Assembly (NCBI GenBank): GCA_914767885.1
Contig: CAJZBQ010000018.1
Span: 744,001 to 808,000, forward strand
DNA: 64,000 nucleotides
Reading direction: 5' to 3'
Source: Blepharisma stoltei
Taxonomy: Eukaryota; Ciliophora; Heterotrichea; Heterotrichida; Blepharismidae
Part shown: piece after piece, positions 21,995-33,800 of the stretch
How positions within the stretch are numbered: the stretch's first letter is position 1
Layout of the letters: every line of letters starts with the position of its first letter
Position numbers and translations under genes: made by a program
Notes under the pieces: model-generated
The model's input: only the letters and a program-made list of their open reading frames with translations
The model's database searches: none
Told to the model about the DNA's origin: nothing

Positions 21995-24781
21995 TTAAGA
22001 AGCAGCTTTAGCTATTATTGATTGCATATGTTGGAAATCTTTTTCAAGTGCTTGAAGATCATGCTTTAGCTCCTCCACCCTCTTCTTTCTCACTTCAAGG
22101 TCGGTATTTAGTTGAGTGCTATTAACAATTCCAGTCTCTTGCTTATGCTTCATAAATCCTGACCTCACCTCTTCTTGCTCCAATTTCTGCTTGTGGAGCT
22201 CTTTCCTTTGTGCATCGAGCGACTTGGCAAGATCGTCACGTTGTCCTTGCAGTGCCAACTTTTCAGCCAAAATAAACTTCAGCTTCTCTTTTGTATGAGT
22301 CAAAATTTGTACTGTAGTTTCAATTTTCTTTCTCAATTTGTGGAGCTCTTCATTTCTTTCTTCTATTTTCTCATTAAGCGTTTGGTTTTCTATTTTAAGC
22401 TGTTCATAATCAATAAGATGCAGCCCTTCTGCTAACTTTTCTTTATCCTTGCTTTGTTCTTCCAGCTTCATAAGCCTATTTTTCAGAGTAATATTCTGTA
22501 TCCTCACTTCTTGAAGAGTTTTATCCCTTTCACTCTCCGCGTTTTCCCACTCATCAATCGTCCTCTTCGTTATCGGCTTTCCAGTTCTGCTGAACTCTGC
22601 CCCTTTTGCGACCTCTCTCTTAAAATCTCTAAAATAGTTCTGTATTTCTTTGCACCTCTCTTGCTTCTCTATGATATTTTCCTCATACACTTGAGCCCAG
22701 TTGTTATAAGTGTCTTGCAGTTCTTGCATTTTGAAGTCAACTTGATGCACATTTGCCAGCGTATTTAAATATTTATGCAAAGTCATAGAGTCCTCACTCC
22801 CCCCCCCCCCCCTCCGTGAGCGAACAAAACCATTAGAAAAATCGCCATTTTTTGACCAAAAACCCACCCTCCGTGAGTGAACAAAAATTTTTTTAATAGA
22901 AAAAATTTTAATGGAAAAAAATTTTGATATATAAGTGATAATTAGTATAATGAAATCTAGAGCTAATTCTGTTTAATTTTAAACAAATTGCGTTTTAAAA
23001 CATAAATTTTGCAAATTAAATTAATATTTGCTTCCCAATTTTTGCAAATTAGGATTTTTTTTAAATTTCGAAAAAAATATTTTTTATAAAATTTATATAT
23101 AAATTTTTTTTAAAAAAAAAAATTAACCCCCCTCCGTGAGCGAACAAAATTTTTTTGTTCGCTCACGGAGGGAGGGGGGGGGGGAGTCAGTCGTTTTTTC
23201 TTGGAGTCCTCCCATTTTTTGCCGAATTCCGATGACTCGTTTTTCTAGATCTGCGTTTTCGTTTCTCAGTCCTCTTTGGCCTTCCATGAGGTCAATTATA
23301 GAGTTCATGAGCTCTTCTTTTACGAGCTCTTGGGACTCTTCAGGCTCATCTTCTTTTTCGCTTTTCAGCGACAGCTGGGACTCATTTTCGTCGGCTTCGT
23401 TTTTTTCTTTGGATGATACTACTGATCCTTTTGCTTCTGGGGTGAGGACTTGAGAACCACTGAGCTTTTGCTGAGATCCTCGAGCTACTGAAGATGTAGC
23501 ACTCTGAGGTGGCTCATTCTCTTGGGCAATTCTAAGTTTTTCCAGCTCTTGGAGCTCTTTTCGCTGCTGCTCTCTAGTAATATATCGTTGGTTCGCTTCG
23601 ACGTTTTCTACCTTTCTCTTTTCTTCTTCGTATTCTTTTTGTCTCTGCTGAAGCATGGCTTTTCTTTCTCCTGATTTTGCTTCTTCGTATAAGTGGCGAG
23701 GGTCTGGGAAGATTTCAAGCCTCATTCTTTGGACGAGCTCTAAATGGTCTACTTTTACCTTTTCGTTGGACTCAACTCCATAAGGGATCGTGTTTGGGTT
23801 GCCTCTTACATAGATTTCGACATAATTCAGGCCTTTACCTTCTGCATCATACTGTATGCCTTCAGGGAAGTTAAAGGAAATGGTGAATTCTTGGTTACTG
23901 ACGTCGAATTCTATTTGAGATGGGCTGACTATGGCTTTTTCTTTTAAGTTTTGGGCATCTACAACTCTCAAGGCGTAGACTCCAATATTGGCTCTTTTCA
24001 TGAGTCCTCTTACGTAGATCCCTGAGTCTTTTTTATTGATTTCAGTTATTTGCACTCCTTTGTGGCTAAAAGCATAAACAAGCACAAGTCTGAGATCTTT
24101 TGCTGCAACTCCAATACCAACGTGATTTACGCCAGGGTCCAGAATCAAACTTCTTTTAAGCTCTACAAGCAAGCCGTGGGCGTCCACAAACGGTTCGATT
24201 AGATGTTTAGTATCAGTTGTTTCTTCCTCCAAAAAAGTGATAGCTGTGCATGAGCTGAATTTTCCAACCCCTTTTCCTTCACTAATGATTTTTTCTAAAA
24301 CATCTGAGTCTTCTTCCTCTTCTAGCACGTATTTGGTGTACTCTTGAAGCGATTCTGTGGTTAGCAAGTCTAAAGTGATTTCTTCTAGGCCCACCCCGTC
24401 TTCTTGCCGAGTATTATTGATGGCCCTTAGTAACTCCCTTCGAACTTTTCGAAGTGGATCAAGTGGAGGGAGGTTTTTATATGCAGGGATTTCGTCAAAA
24501 TTGATATCGTCATCGTCGAACTCATTCTCTTCTTCTTCATTTCTTTCCTCTCCACCTTCTTCTGCATACTGATACGGCGACCCTTCTTCTTCCTCTCCAT
24601 ATTCCCCTGAGTATTCTCTTTGCTGGCCTTCTTGCTCCATATAGTCTCCTTCCTCTTCAGCATATTCTCCTTCTTCACCATACTCTCCTTCTTCAGCGTA
24701 GTCGCCTTCTTCCCCTTCGTAGTACTCTCCCTCTTCCTCTCCTGAAAACTGCTCTTCCTGGACTTCTTGAGGATCTTCCAT
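21995..24781 (-). CDS. CCDC96: CCDC96-like ciliary coiled-coil protein, split by a MITE
   Basis: Removing 393 bp at 22794-23186 joins GLQEKTT to EDSMTLHKYL in frame, giving 797 residues. The first 100 residues are extremely acidic (Glu/Tyr/Gly repeats), as in the N-terminus of CCDC96. The C-terminal third is a coiled coil with LAEGLHLIDYEQLKIENQ and EKIEERNEELHKLRKK, the signature of the DUF4201 domain shared by CCDC96 and CCDC113. In ciliates these two proteins form a complex on the axonemal doublet near the radial spokes and nexin-dynein regulatory complex. Length and the acidic head favour CCDC96. Its start is 35 bp from the HECT stop codon. Confidence 0.8.
22797..23186. mobile_element. 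Family-1 MITE in CCDC96 (TCA target duplication)
   Basis: 390 bp flanked by TCA at 22794-22796 and 23187-23189. Ends are runs of C/G followed by CTCCGTGAGCGAAC and its inverse. The right end forms a hairpin of two inverted motif copies around AAAATTTTTTT; the left end has two direct copies separated by about 40 bp. Interior AT-rich with ATATAAGTGATAATTAG. No TA is available at the tips, so precise removal must use TCA. Confidence 0.9.
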
Positions 24782-24816
24782 TTTAAAAATTTAATTGAAT
24801 AAGAGAAGTTACTTAA

Positions 24817-27800
24817 TTAATCGGCGTCTTCCCATCCTGCAGAAGCACTTCCGTCCAAGTCGATGGCTGAGCAGTGGGTGATTGCGTAAAGAAGTTTGTT
24901 CTTCATTGCGTCCCTGGTGGTATATGGAGGTAGATCAATGGTGAAGAAGCAAGTGTGAGTGACTGGCAAATAGTTGTTTACGGCGCCAGGCGGGTTGTAC
25001 CTTGTGATCTTCATGTGTCTCCAGTCTCTTCCTGAAGGCAGTCTGGATCTTCCCCAGATGAACTTGATTAATAGAGACCTTTCTTTTTGTGACATTTCTC
25101 CAACGACGTCCCAGAAGAGCTGAATATGTGCATCATTTATGCCGCAGCTTTCATAGTCAGTGTTGCCTTTCAGAATGTCGATGTCGATGGTAGGAGCTCC
25201 ACATACCAAAGTTTGGACTTGTCTCCAGCTGAATAAGTTCAAATAGTCAAGAGGAATGACCGCGCTGATGCCTTTTCTGATCATTTCGTATGCTTTTGCA
25301 CCTTCATTGAGTCTGAATTTCTCAACTAGTTCTGCGTATTCTTTGGCATCGTCAAAAGTGACTTGTCTATTGGCTCCGTTTTCAATGAGCTCGACGTCTC
25401 GGCCGCTGGTGTCCTTGGTTGTGAATTTGATATCATATGCGTCGCTGAAATTGTCCTTCGTTATTGAGTTCGCTTCGAGATTTCGCAAAATTTCTAAAAT
25501 TTGGACAGTGCAGACATCAGTAGCTCTCAGATCTCTTATATCGACTGGGTCAAGTAAAAGCCGTTTCCAGAACAGAGGGGAAAGAGATAGATTGAGGTTG
25601 TTCTGAGTTCTTATAGCTGCTCCCATGAGTTTTCCAAGGAATAGGTAAAGCTCCATATCGTTTTTGGTTTCAGCTGCAGGATTTACAATCCAGCAGTCTC
25701 GGTTTTCTCCCATGTTGTTGACATTGTTAGGAATAGGGATCAGTAATCTCAAGAAAGATGACATTAATTCGTCACACATATTGCTGATTGTTTCATTGTA
25801 CGGGCCGCCTGCATCTGTTGCAGCCTCTCCTCTATAAGTGACTCTGAAGAATCTTTCTGAGTTCCTGTACTCTCTGTTGCCTTTAGTAAGCATTAGTCTA
25901 TAAACTTGGCCAAAGACTGAGAACTGTCCGTTTACGTCGACATCTTTTCTGTGTCTGTGTCTTGCTGCTTTTGGCCTGTCAACTGTGATTTCAGTTCGTG
26001 ACTCGCAGGCTGTCTTGGATAGTCCTTCTTTTAGCAGCCCATTCTTAAGCTTGAAGAAAATGTAATTTCTGGAGCCCATGAAGACGCGCTGGAGCTCTGT
26101 CATGCTTGAGTAAGACTCAACATGGAGATTAAAGAGGTAGAGCAAGTTCTCTATTCTTGAGTTGAAATTGACCAAGATCTTATAAAGCTCAGTAATGTCG
26201 TCTTTAGAGAGCCTTTCCAATTCAGGGTAATAAATAAGTTCATCTGCGGTAGGATTCAGATTTTCTGGGGTCAGCTGTAAAACTTCAAGACCTTTAGCTT
26301 GAGTCATTTCATCAAGATAAATAACAAGTTGATCAGCAGCTCCTGACTTGAAAAGCTGAAGGAATTTAGCCCTGTACCCATCTTTCCACTCTTTTTGAGT
26401 CTCTTCACTTAAGAAGCTGAGAATTGACTCTGTGATCTTTGCATTTCTTCCTCTGAATGAAGGTACAACCTTGACTTTGTATCCCCACTCCTCTTTATCA
26501 GGTGCTTCTACTGGATTCAAGATATCGATTTCATTCGGGATGTTTGGATCTGCTATTATAGCAAGTGATTGATTTTGGACAGTTAAAACAGCCCCAAATT
26601 TGTAAGTTTCTCCAATTGCTATGTTTTCATTTATAAAGCGTATCAAGAAGATGCCATTTTTGAAGAACATGATTTGCTTTGCTTCCATGTCAATATAGCA
26701 GCCAATGGTGTCTCCAGTAGTAAAGCCATCTGTCCCAGAATCATGTGAAGATATTTTTCCAGTCGAATAATAAATCGCTTGTCTTTGGTCTTCTGCCTTA
26801 TTTTCTTCAATGGAACTCTGGTGGAAGAATCCTACTCCGACTTCTTCTTCTGAGCAAATTTTTACTTCAGCGTAGTGTCTTCCATTTTCAACTCTTGCAG
26901 TTGTTGAATGTATGGTTTGGCCTTCACCTGTCTTCGAAATCGTAAGCTCATCTGCGCTTTTCACAGAATTAGTATTGCCTTCCCAGAAATACCGGCTGGT
27001 AAAGCCTTTATTGATAGGGAACCACAAGTAGACTGAACTTCCAGCTACTTCGATTTTCTTGTCGCTCATGCTTGCATTTCCAGCTGAAGAAACCTGCTCG
27101 ACTGACCTGATAGTCACTAGCTGGTTGGAGCCGCCAAAGCATATGACTGGGACGACGGCATCAGCGATATCAGTGAACTTGTAGACTTCAACGTCATTTT
27201 TGAAAAAAGTGAGGACCTTAGAGTTCATGTCAATCTGCATGCCGACTAAATCTCCAGTTGTATAGCTTGGCTGACCGTCTTGGCTACTTCCTTTCTTGCA
27301 GAACTCCCCTGAGATCTTCCAACTCCAGACTGGGGTAGGTGAGTCTGTGCCTATATATGTGCTTAGAGAGTATTCCTCTCCAGCTTTGAAAACTCCAATG
27401 TACAGGTAGGTGCTATCTCCTGAGTTGTCGATATAGAACTTAATAGTTGTCACTTTGCTTGAGTAGGTTTCGTTCCACAGGGCACATCCCCATCCGCTGG
27501 AGTTGGTTCGTGTCACTGTCATGTTATTGTTGGAGAATGAAATATCTGGGCCTTTTGGATCGTTTGCCCATTTGGCGTCCTTAAGCTGCCTAATAGAAGT
27601 GAAGTCTTGGGCGTTTTTCAGTCCTGCTTCATCATATGATAAGTAAATATCATCATATGGAAGCACCTTGGTCTGAGGATCGAAATCAAGTGTTAATGAG
27701 CTGGCTCCTTGGATTTCTAGTAAGTTCTTTTTCATGATTCTTTCATAAGGATGGCTTGACTCAAATATCTTTTCAAGGGCATTTACCTTAGTTCTGAAAT

Positions 27801-30800
27801 TCTCGAATAAAAAGTCTTCAAGCGAAGCATCCTTGTCAGCAAGTCCTTTCATATCTGAAAGAAGTTCGCAGAAGTCGACAAACCAATTCTCGTTGATGTC
27901 AATTTGATACCTATCTTTATTTTGTGCGAGCAACAAGATAAGGGCTTGCAAGAGCGGGTGACTAGACTTTGCTGACTTATTTGCGTTGTAAAGGGTTGTG
28001 GCTTCTTGCAGGAGAAGCTGCAATATATTTTTCATAGTTGAGTGCTGCTGTCCTCTAAGAAGTTTGCGAATGATATCAATGGCTTTGCATTTTTCATCAG
28101 TCTGACTTGCTGTAAGAGAGAATAAGAATAAAGGTTGAATCAGTCTTGGAGACAGTGAAAGCTCCAAGCCGTTGTCTAGCTCAGCAATTTTCGCGATTTT
28201 TTCAAGCATCCAGAGAGCAGAATCTGGCCTTTCAACTGAATCTCCAGAAGTAGAGCCGACAGGAATTACAGTGAATTTATAGCCCCAGTAGTGGACAGAC
28301 CCATCTGAATGGAAATAAGTATAAACAGTATCTCCAGGAACGTCAAGAGGCTTCCATACTGATTCTCCTTGTCCTGTATAGCAAGCTAGCTCTCCGCTTC
28401 TATTAGGACCTTCGTAGAACCTCAGCTGGTCGCAGTTGTTTTCTGTGTAGCATTGAGAGTCAAACTCGATTCTGAGTGCCCTTGCCCCGCGAATAGAAAT
28501 TACGTCGTCAACGTTCATATTGTCTTCATAAGGGTGGTTGCTTTCGATAATTAAAGACGCCAGCATTCCTCCGATTGCATCTGAAGGCTGAATGCAGTAT
28601 TTGAGAAGCTTCTCAAGCGACTCCTTGACGACTTCTTCCCTGAATTTAACCAGAGAACTGTTACCAAGAAGTACATCAAAGGAGTTGCTTACTCCCCCCC
28701 TCCGTGAGTGAACAAAAAAATTTTGTTCACTCAAGGAGGGGGTTAATTTTTTTTTTTAAAAAAAAAAATTATTTATAAATTTATATAAAAAATATTTTTT
28801 TTTCGAAATTTAAAAAATCTTAATTCGCAAAAATTGGAAAGCAAATATTAATTTAATTTATTAAATTTATGTTTTAAAAAGCAATTCGTTTAAAATTAAA
28901 CAGAATTAGCTCTAGATTTTATTATGCTAAATCATTTATATAGTACCCCCCCCCTCGTTTGTCGCATTTTCTAGTTTTTTTTTATAAGAGAAAAAAAAAT
29001 TTTCAGGACCTCATTTGTCGCATTTTCTAGTTTTTTTTTAAGCCAAAAAAAAAATCGGTTCAGGACCTCGCTTGTCGCATTTTCTAGTTTTTTTTCTCTC
29101 TATAAATTCCTAAAAATTAAAATTCGTCAAGGGATCAGTTAGTGAAATTTCATCATTTCTTCCTTCAAAATCCTTGCTCCCATTCCTCAATCCCCACAGC
29201 TTGCTTCCCATTACCTGCTCCCATTGCTTAAGCCTCACCACTTGCCATTCACCATTCTTATTCCCCTATCTTCATGCCTATTTCCTTATTTGATAGCTTA
29301 ATTTCTAGTCTTCCATATTAATTAATGGAGTTGCGCGAAATTGAGGACCAGCCGATAAAAATCCGGCAATGATTCAAAGCATGGCCTATGGAGAGAGGCT
29401 CAATGCAAAGCAGATCCAAGAGCGTCTTGCTGCTTGTGGCAAGGACATGAGCCTGACGACGATCAGGCACTACACCAACAAGTTCAATCCTGAAGAGCAC
29501 ACTTTAGAGCTCAGGCGGAAGCTTGTGGACCATGGACTATCGCCTCCTCCTAAGAAAATGGAATGATGGAGAGAGCATAGTCAAGAGGATCATTGACGTA
29601 GGTTTCTTTAAAAACGAAGAACTTGCGACAATCTTGGGGACTTCTAAACGGACTATTGAGCGAATTGCTGCAGAGAATACTGAGAGTGAATCTGACGAAG
29701 CGGCTGGAAGAGAAGAGGCACTATCCAGATCTCCCCTAAAGCATTGAAGTGATGAAGACTTTGCTGAGGTCATTAAGGAATGTGAGAAGGATACAGGCTT
29801 TGTCAGTAAGGCAAGTTTGAGGGCCCAATTCAAAAGAAAGACAGTTGACATCAGCGAAGAACAGCTAGGAAAAGAGCTGAAGAAGAGGGGATATGTCTAT
29901 AGGAAGAAGAGGACTGTTCTACAGCTAACTGAAGCTCATAAAGAGCAGAGAATGTCCTGGGCTAGGTCTTTGATTGACTCAGATATCGCTTCATGGATCT
30001 TCAGTGATGAGTGCTATGTGCATCTCTTTCGTAACTCTAATTTGTGCAAAGAAGGGATAAACGCAACGATTGAAGAGCCTATCAATTGAAAAACCTCAAT
30101 TATGATCTGGGGAGGAATTTCTATCGTTTTTGGCAAAATGCTCTTCATAAAGAAGGAGAAGTATGCAATCAATGCCCAGGTCTATATCAGAGACATTCTC
30201 CAGGGCTATATTGAGCCTATGGAGACTACACCTTCGTTCAGGATGGGGCAACAGCCCATACTGCAATGCAGACTATGGAATATTGCAGAGAAAGCGGGAT
30301 TGATGTGAAGACTCAATCGCCGAAGAGCCCAGATCTCAATCCAATTGAGATGATCTGGGCCAATTTGAAGAGGAAAGTGGAGAAAAGAAGGCCTGACAGC
30401 AAAGCCAGACTAATTGCTGCCATTCAGGAGTCATGGGACGAAATTTCTTTTGAGGAAGTGAAAAAATTCCATTCTTAAGGTGAAAAATGAAAGAGCAAGG
30501 CAGGTCATTGAAGCGCAAGGAGAATGGAGTTAATAAGCTAGCTAATTTAATCTATTCTCTAAAAGGGGAGAGTAAAGTGGGAAGGGACTGGGAAGGACTG
30601 GGAAGGATTGGGAAGGACTGGGAAGGACTCGGGCCTGCTAACCCTCTGCAGGCAAATGTAAGGTAAACTCCTCTATAATTACTCAATTAAATTAATCAGA
30701 AACTATTTTTTTAAAAAAACTAAGATTTGCGACATCAAAAAAAAATTAAAAAAAACTAGAAATTGCGACAAATGTATTTGCACTAGAAAATGCGACAAAC

Positions 30801-33800
30801 GAGGTCTTGCAAATTTTTTTTTCCCTTAAAAAAAAACTAGAAAAATGCGACAAACGAGGGGGGGGGGGGGGGGGGGGTACTATATATCAAAAATTTTTTC
30901 CATAAAAAAAATTTTTTTCACTCACAGAGGGTGGGTTTTTGAGCAAAAAATAGGGATTTTTCTAATGGTTTTGTTCACTCACGGAGGGGGGAGTTAGCAT
31001 GTTCAAGTCTTCTCCAAGGAAGTCAACAACTTTTCCGAACCCTTCTTTATCTGAAAGAGAAAGCAAATAGGTTTCTGAGGCCTTAAGTAAGCTTAATAGT
31101 AGCTTTTTTGATGATTTTTGAAGTCTGCTTTCTTCAACCCTCCAGAGTTTGCTGAACAGTTCCATGACTGATAATTGGTCGTATTTCACTTCTTCCTCTT
31201 TTCCAGCTACCTTCTTTTCTCCGCCTTCAAATTGATCCACAATTCCAAATGCGGAAGCTGTGGCACTGACTGAGCTGAAAGGAGTGATAAAACAGTCGAG
31301 CAAGCTTTGCTGGTATTTTACAGCCACAAATATATAGTAGTTTTTCTCATTTTTAGGTGCTACGTTCAGAGCTTTTCCTTCTTTATCACAAATAAGCAAA
31401 AATCCTCTAGGAACTTGCACAGAGTGGACTTTGGCAGTTTTGATCAAGGCAATGTCTTTGATTGAAGTCTCTTTTTTGGAGATAGGAGAAATCTTGGCCC
31501 ATACAGGGAGGCTGCGATCATTAGCTGTTGAAATTGCGAATTCGCCTAGGTTTTCAGCATCTCTAATGGATTCTCCAATGCAGAATCCAGTACATACGTT
31601 GCCTTCAGTCAATTTTTCTTTCTTGAAAGCCAAGATTTTGCGATTAGGGATGTCGTACTCAATTGCTTTACCATCTTCATAAACAGGCGCTACAATAAAT
31701 CCTTTAGGCACATCAGCCAAGGTATCAAAGAGCTTGACACTAATAATGCTTTCATAGATCAAGGACAGAGTTTCTCCGCTCATTGATTTTTGGTCATGGT
31801 TTGCATATAAATAATTAATTGCAGATAATAAATCGTCATTTTTTCCTAGTGCTTCAGTTATTTGCTCGTCAGAGTAGCCCATCATCCTGAGTCTCAGCCT
31901 ATCATTTGAGTCTTTTTTGCACTTCACAGTTACGTAGTTTTCTCCTCCAGCATTAGGAGCTGCTTTGTTGTACTTATTTTTGAAGGCTCCTTCATATTTT
32001 CCGTCATGAATTTCAAATGCTAGCAAGCTTGCTGATTCCCCTTCCATCATAAAAAGTCCAAATTTGCCGAGTTCTAGGCCATTAAAAACTGAATTCGAAT
32101 GCACATCAGTGTGGCTTGTCCCATAAACCACTGACAGATATCCAGAGGGTTTCGAAAAAATCCTCAATTCGACAGGCTGTGATAAATTGACCTCGCACGC
32201 AATGTCTCCATTGACCATAAGGCAAGCGAAGCCAGGATCTTGAGTGATCCTTAGTTCTAAGTCTCCTAATTTGAGCCCATAATTAAGCTGGTCACCAGAT
32301 GGAGTTCCTTCTAATGCAGCCAAAAATGTGAGGGAAGAACAGAAAGTTTCAAGATTATGGAATATGGTGGCAGGAATGGATGCTGTGATTTCTTTTCTGA
32401 GTGCTGAGTCACCTGAGTTTGAGATAACAAAGTGGCTTTGCTTGTTTTGGAAAATTTCTGCATGGCCCTCAGGGTCCTTTGTTTGGAAATTAATGCCGCC
32501 AAGGCTGTACAGAACTCCTAAAGATGCCTTTTGCTCTTTTGCTGGGTCTTGATAGGAAAGGATCTTATCCATTTCTTTGATGCCTTGCTCAAAACATTTG
32601 ACGATTCTTAAGACTGGGATGTCAAGCGAGAGGAGTTCAGTTGCAAGAATTTGGTCCTCTTCTTTCATCTGGGCGAGCTTAGCCATTGCTTGCTCTTCAG
32701 TCATTTCTTTTTCTTCTTCCTCTTCAGCCTGCACATTTTTCTTGAGCTTCTTATTAATTTCAGTCATAATTGTGCTATACAAGTCTCTGGAAAAGTTCTG
32801 GCTTACATTTTTCTTTTTAATAACCAGTCTTAGGACATCTTCAATTTCTGACTCATTTGCCATATCTTTTTTCTCAAAGAGATCAGAAATGCATAAAAGT
32901 GCATACATATCAATTTTGGTGTAGAGTACTCTCAGCTCTCCTAGCATGTCTGCTTTACCTTTAAGCGGTTTTTCGTAAGATTCTTGCAGCGCTTTCCAGA
33001 AGTCCATGACGGATCTAGCTAGATTCTTTTTCTCATCTAAACTTAGCTCTGTATAAAAGTTATTCGTTACATACGGTTCTACTGCTTCAATATTTGCTTC
33101 AGGCTCAATCAGTTCAGAGTCTTCTACAACTGAATAGACAGTGATATTAACTCCATCAATATTCTTTATAGTTCCTTGGGCGAAGTTGCTTGATTTTAGT
33201 TTAATTCTGGAGAGCTCTAAAGGCACACTGTCAACTTGGTCATTGTTTTTAGCAGAACTTCCTAAGAAATAAAGCACTCCAATATGGCTCAGATCAAGAG
33301 GAGTTCCAGAAATTAAAGAAGAGACTGCTTTTTGCAAGCTTTCAATTACTTTGTCAAGTATATGAGCTCTCCACCTTTCAACGGCACCAAGAGCTAATAT
33401 TAAGCTGATAATCTCATATCCCCATCTATAAAGAGCTTTTTGGTGCTCTTTTTGCCCATACCAAAAGCTAGCTTTGCCGAGTTTATTGAAAAGCAAAGTG
33501 GTGAAGTCAAGCTTGCGCTCTGTTAAAGGTAAATATTTGGTGAGATTGTCCCATGCTTTGGAAAATGATTGACTCCCCATTCTCCATAAGTGATAAACAT
33601 GTTTTTGCCTCTCAGCAATTGTATTAATTTTTTATTGAACAATTTTTTCTTTATTAGCGCAATATTAATTAATGTATAAGTTTATGTGTTATAAAGCAAA
33701 AAAATTAAACTCAGCAGAATTATTTAGATATTTATCATTATAATTATCATGTATATTAAAGCATTCATAAAAAAATTTTTGCTTGAGTTTTTTTCCCAAA

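Larger units (their letters stand above)
28692..30993. mobile_element. Family-1 MITE containing a nested Tc1-type transposon, in the HECT gene
   Basis: Flanked by TTA at 28689-28691 and 30994-30996; total removed 2,305 bp, which restores LNMLSNSFDVL in frame. The outer sequence (28692-28943 and 30880-30993) is a normal family-1 MITE of about 368 bp, with the doubled CCTCCGTGAGTGAAC hairpin at the left and two direct copies at the right. The nested transposon is listed separately. Confidence 0.9.

Noticed and set aside
29325-30533. Pogo-family (DDxD, CENP-B-like) transposase
   Set aside because: The third acidic residue is Glu in SPDLNPIEMIW with 34-residue spacing, the Tc1 pattern.
28946-30877. 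Tc1-type transposon as the autonomous parent of the family-1 MITE around it
   Set aside because: TIR sequences are unrelated (CTCGTTTGTCGC versus CCTCCGTGAGTG) and target duplications differ (TA versus TNA).
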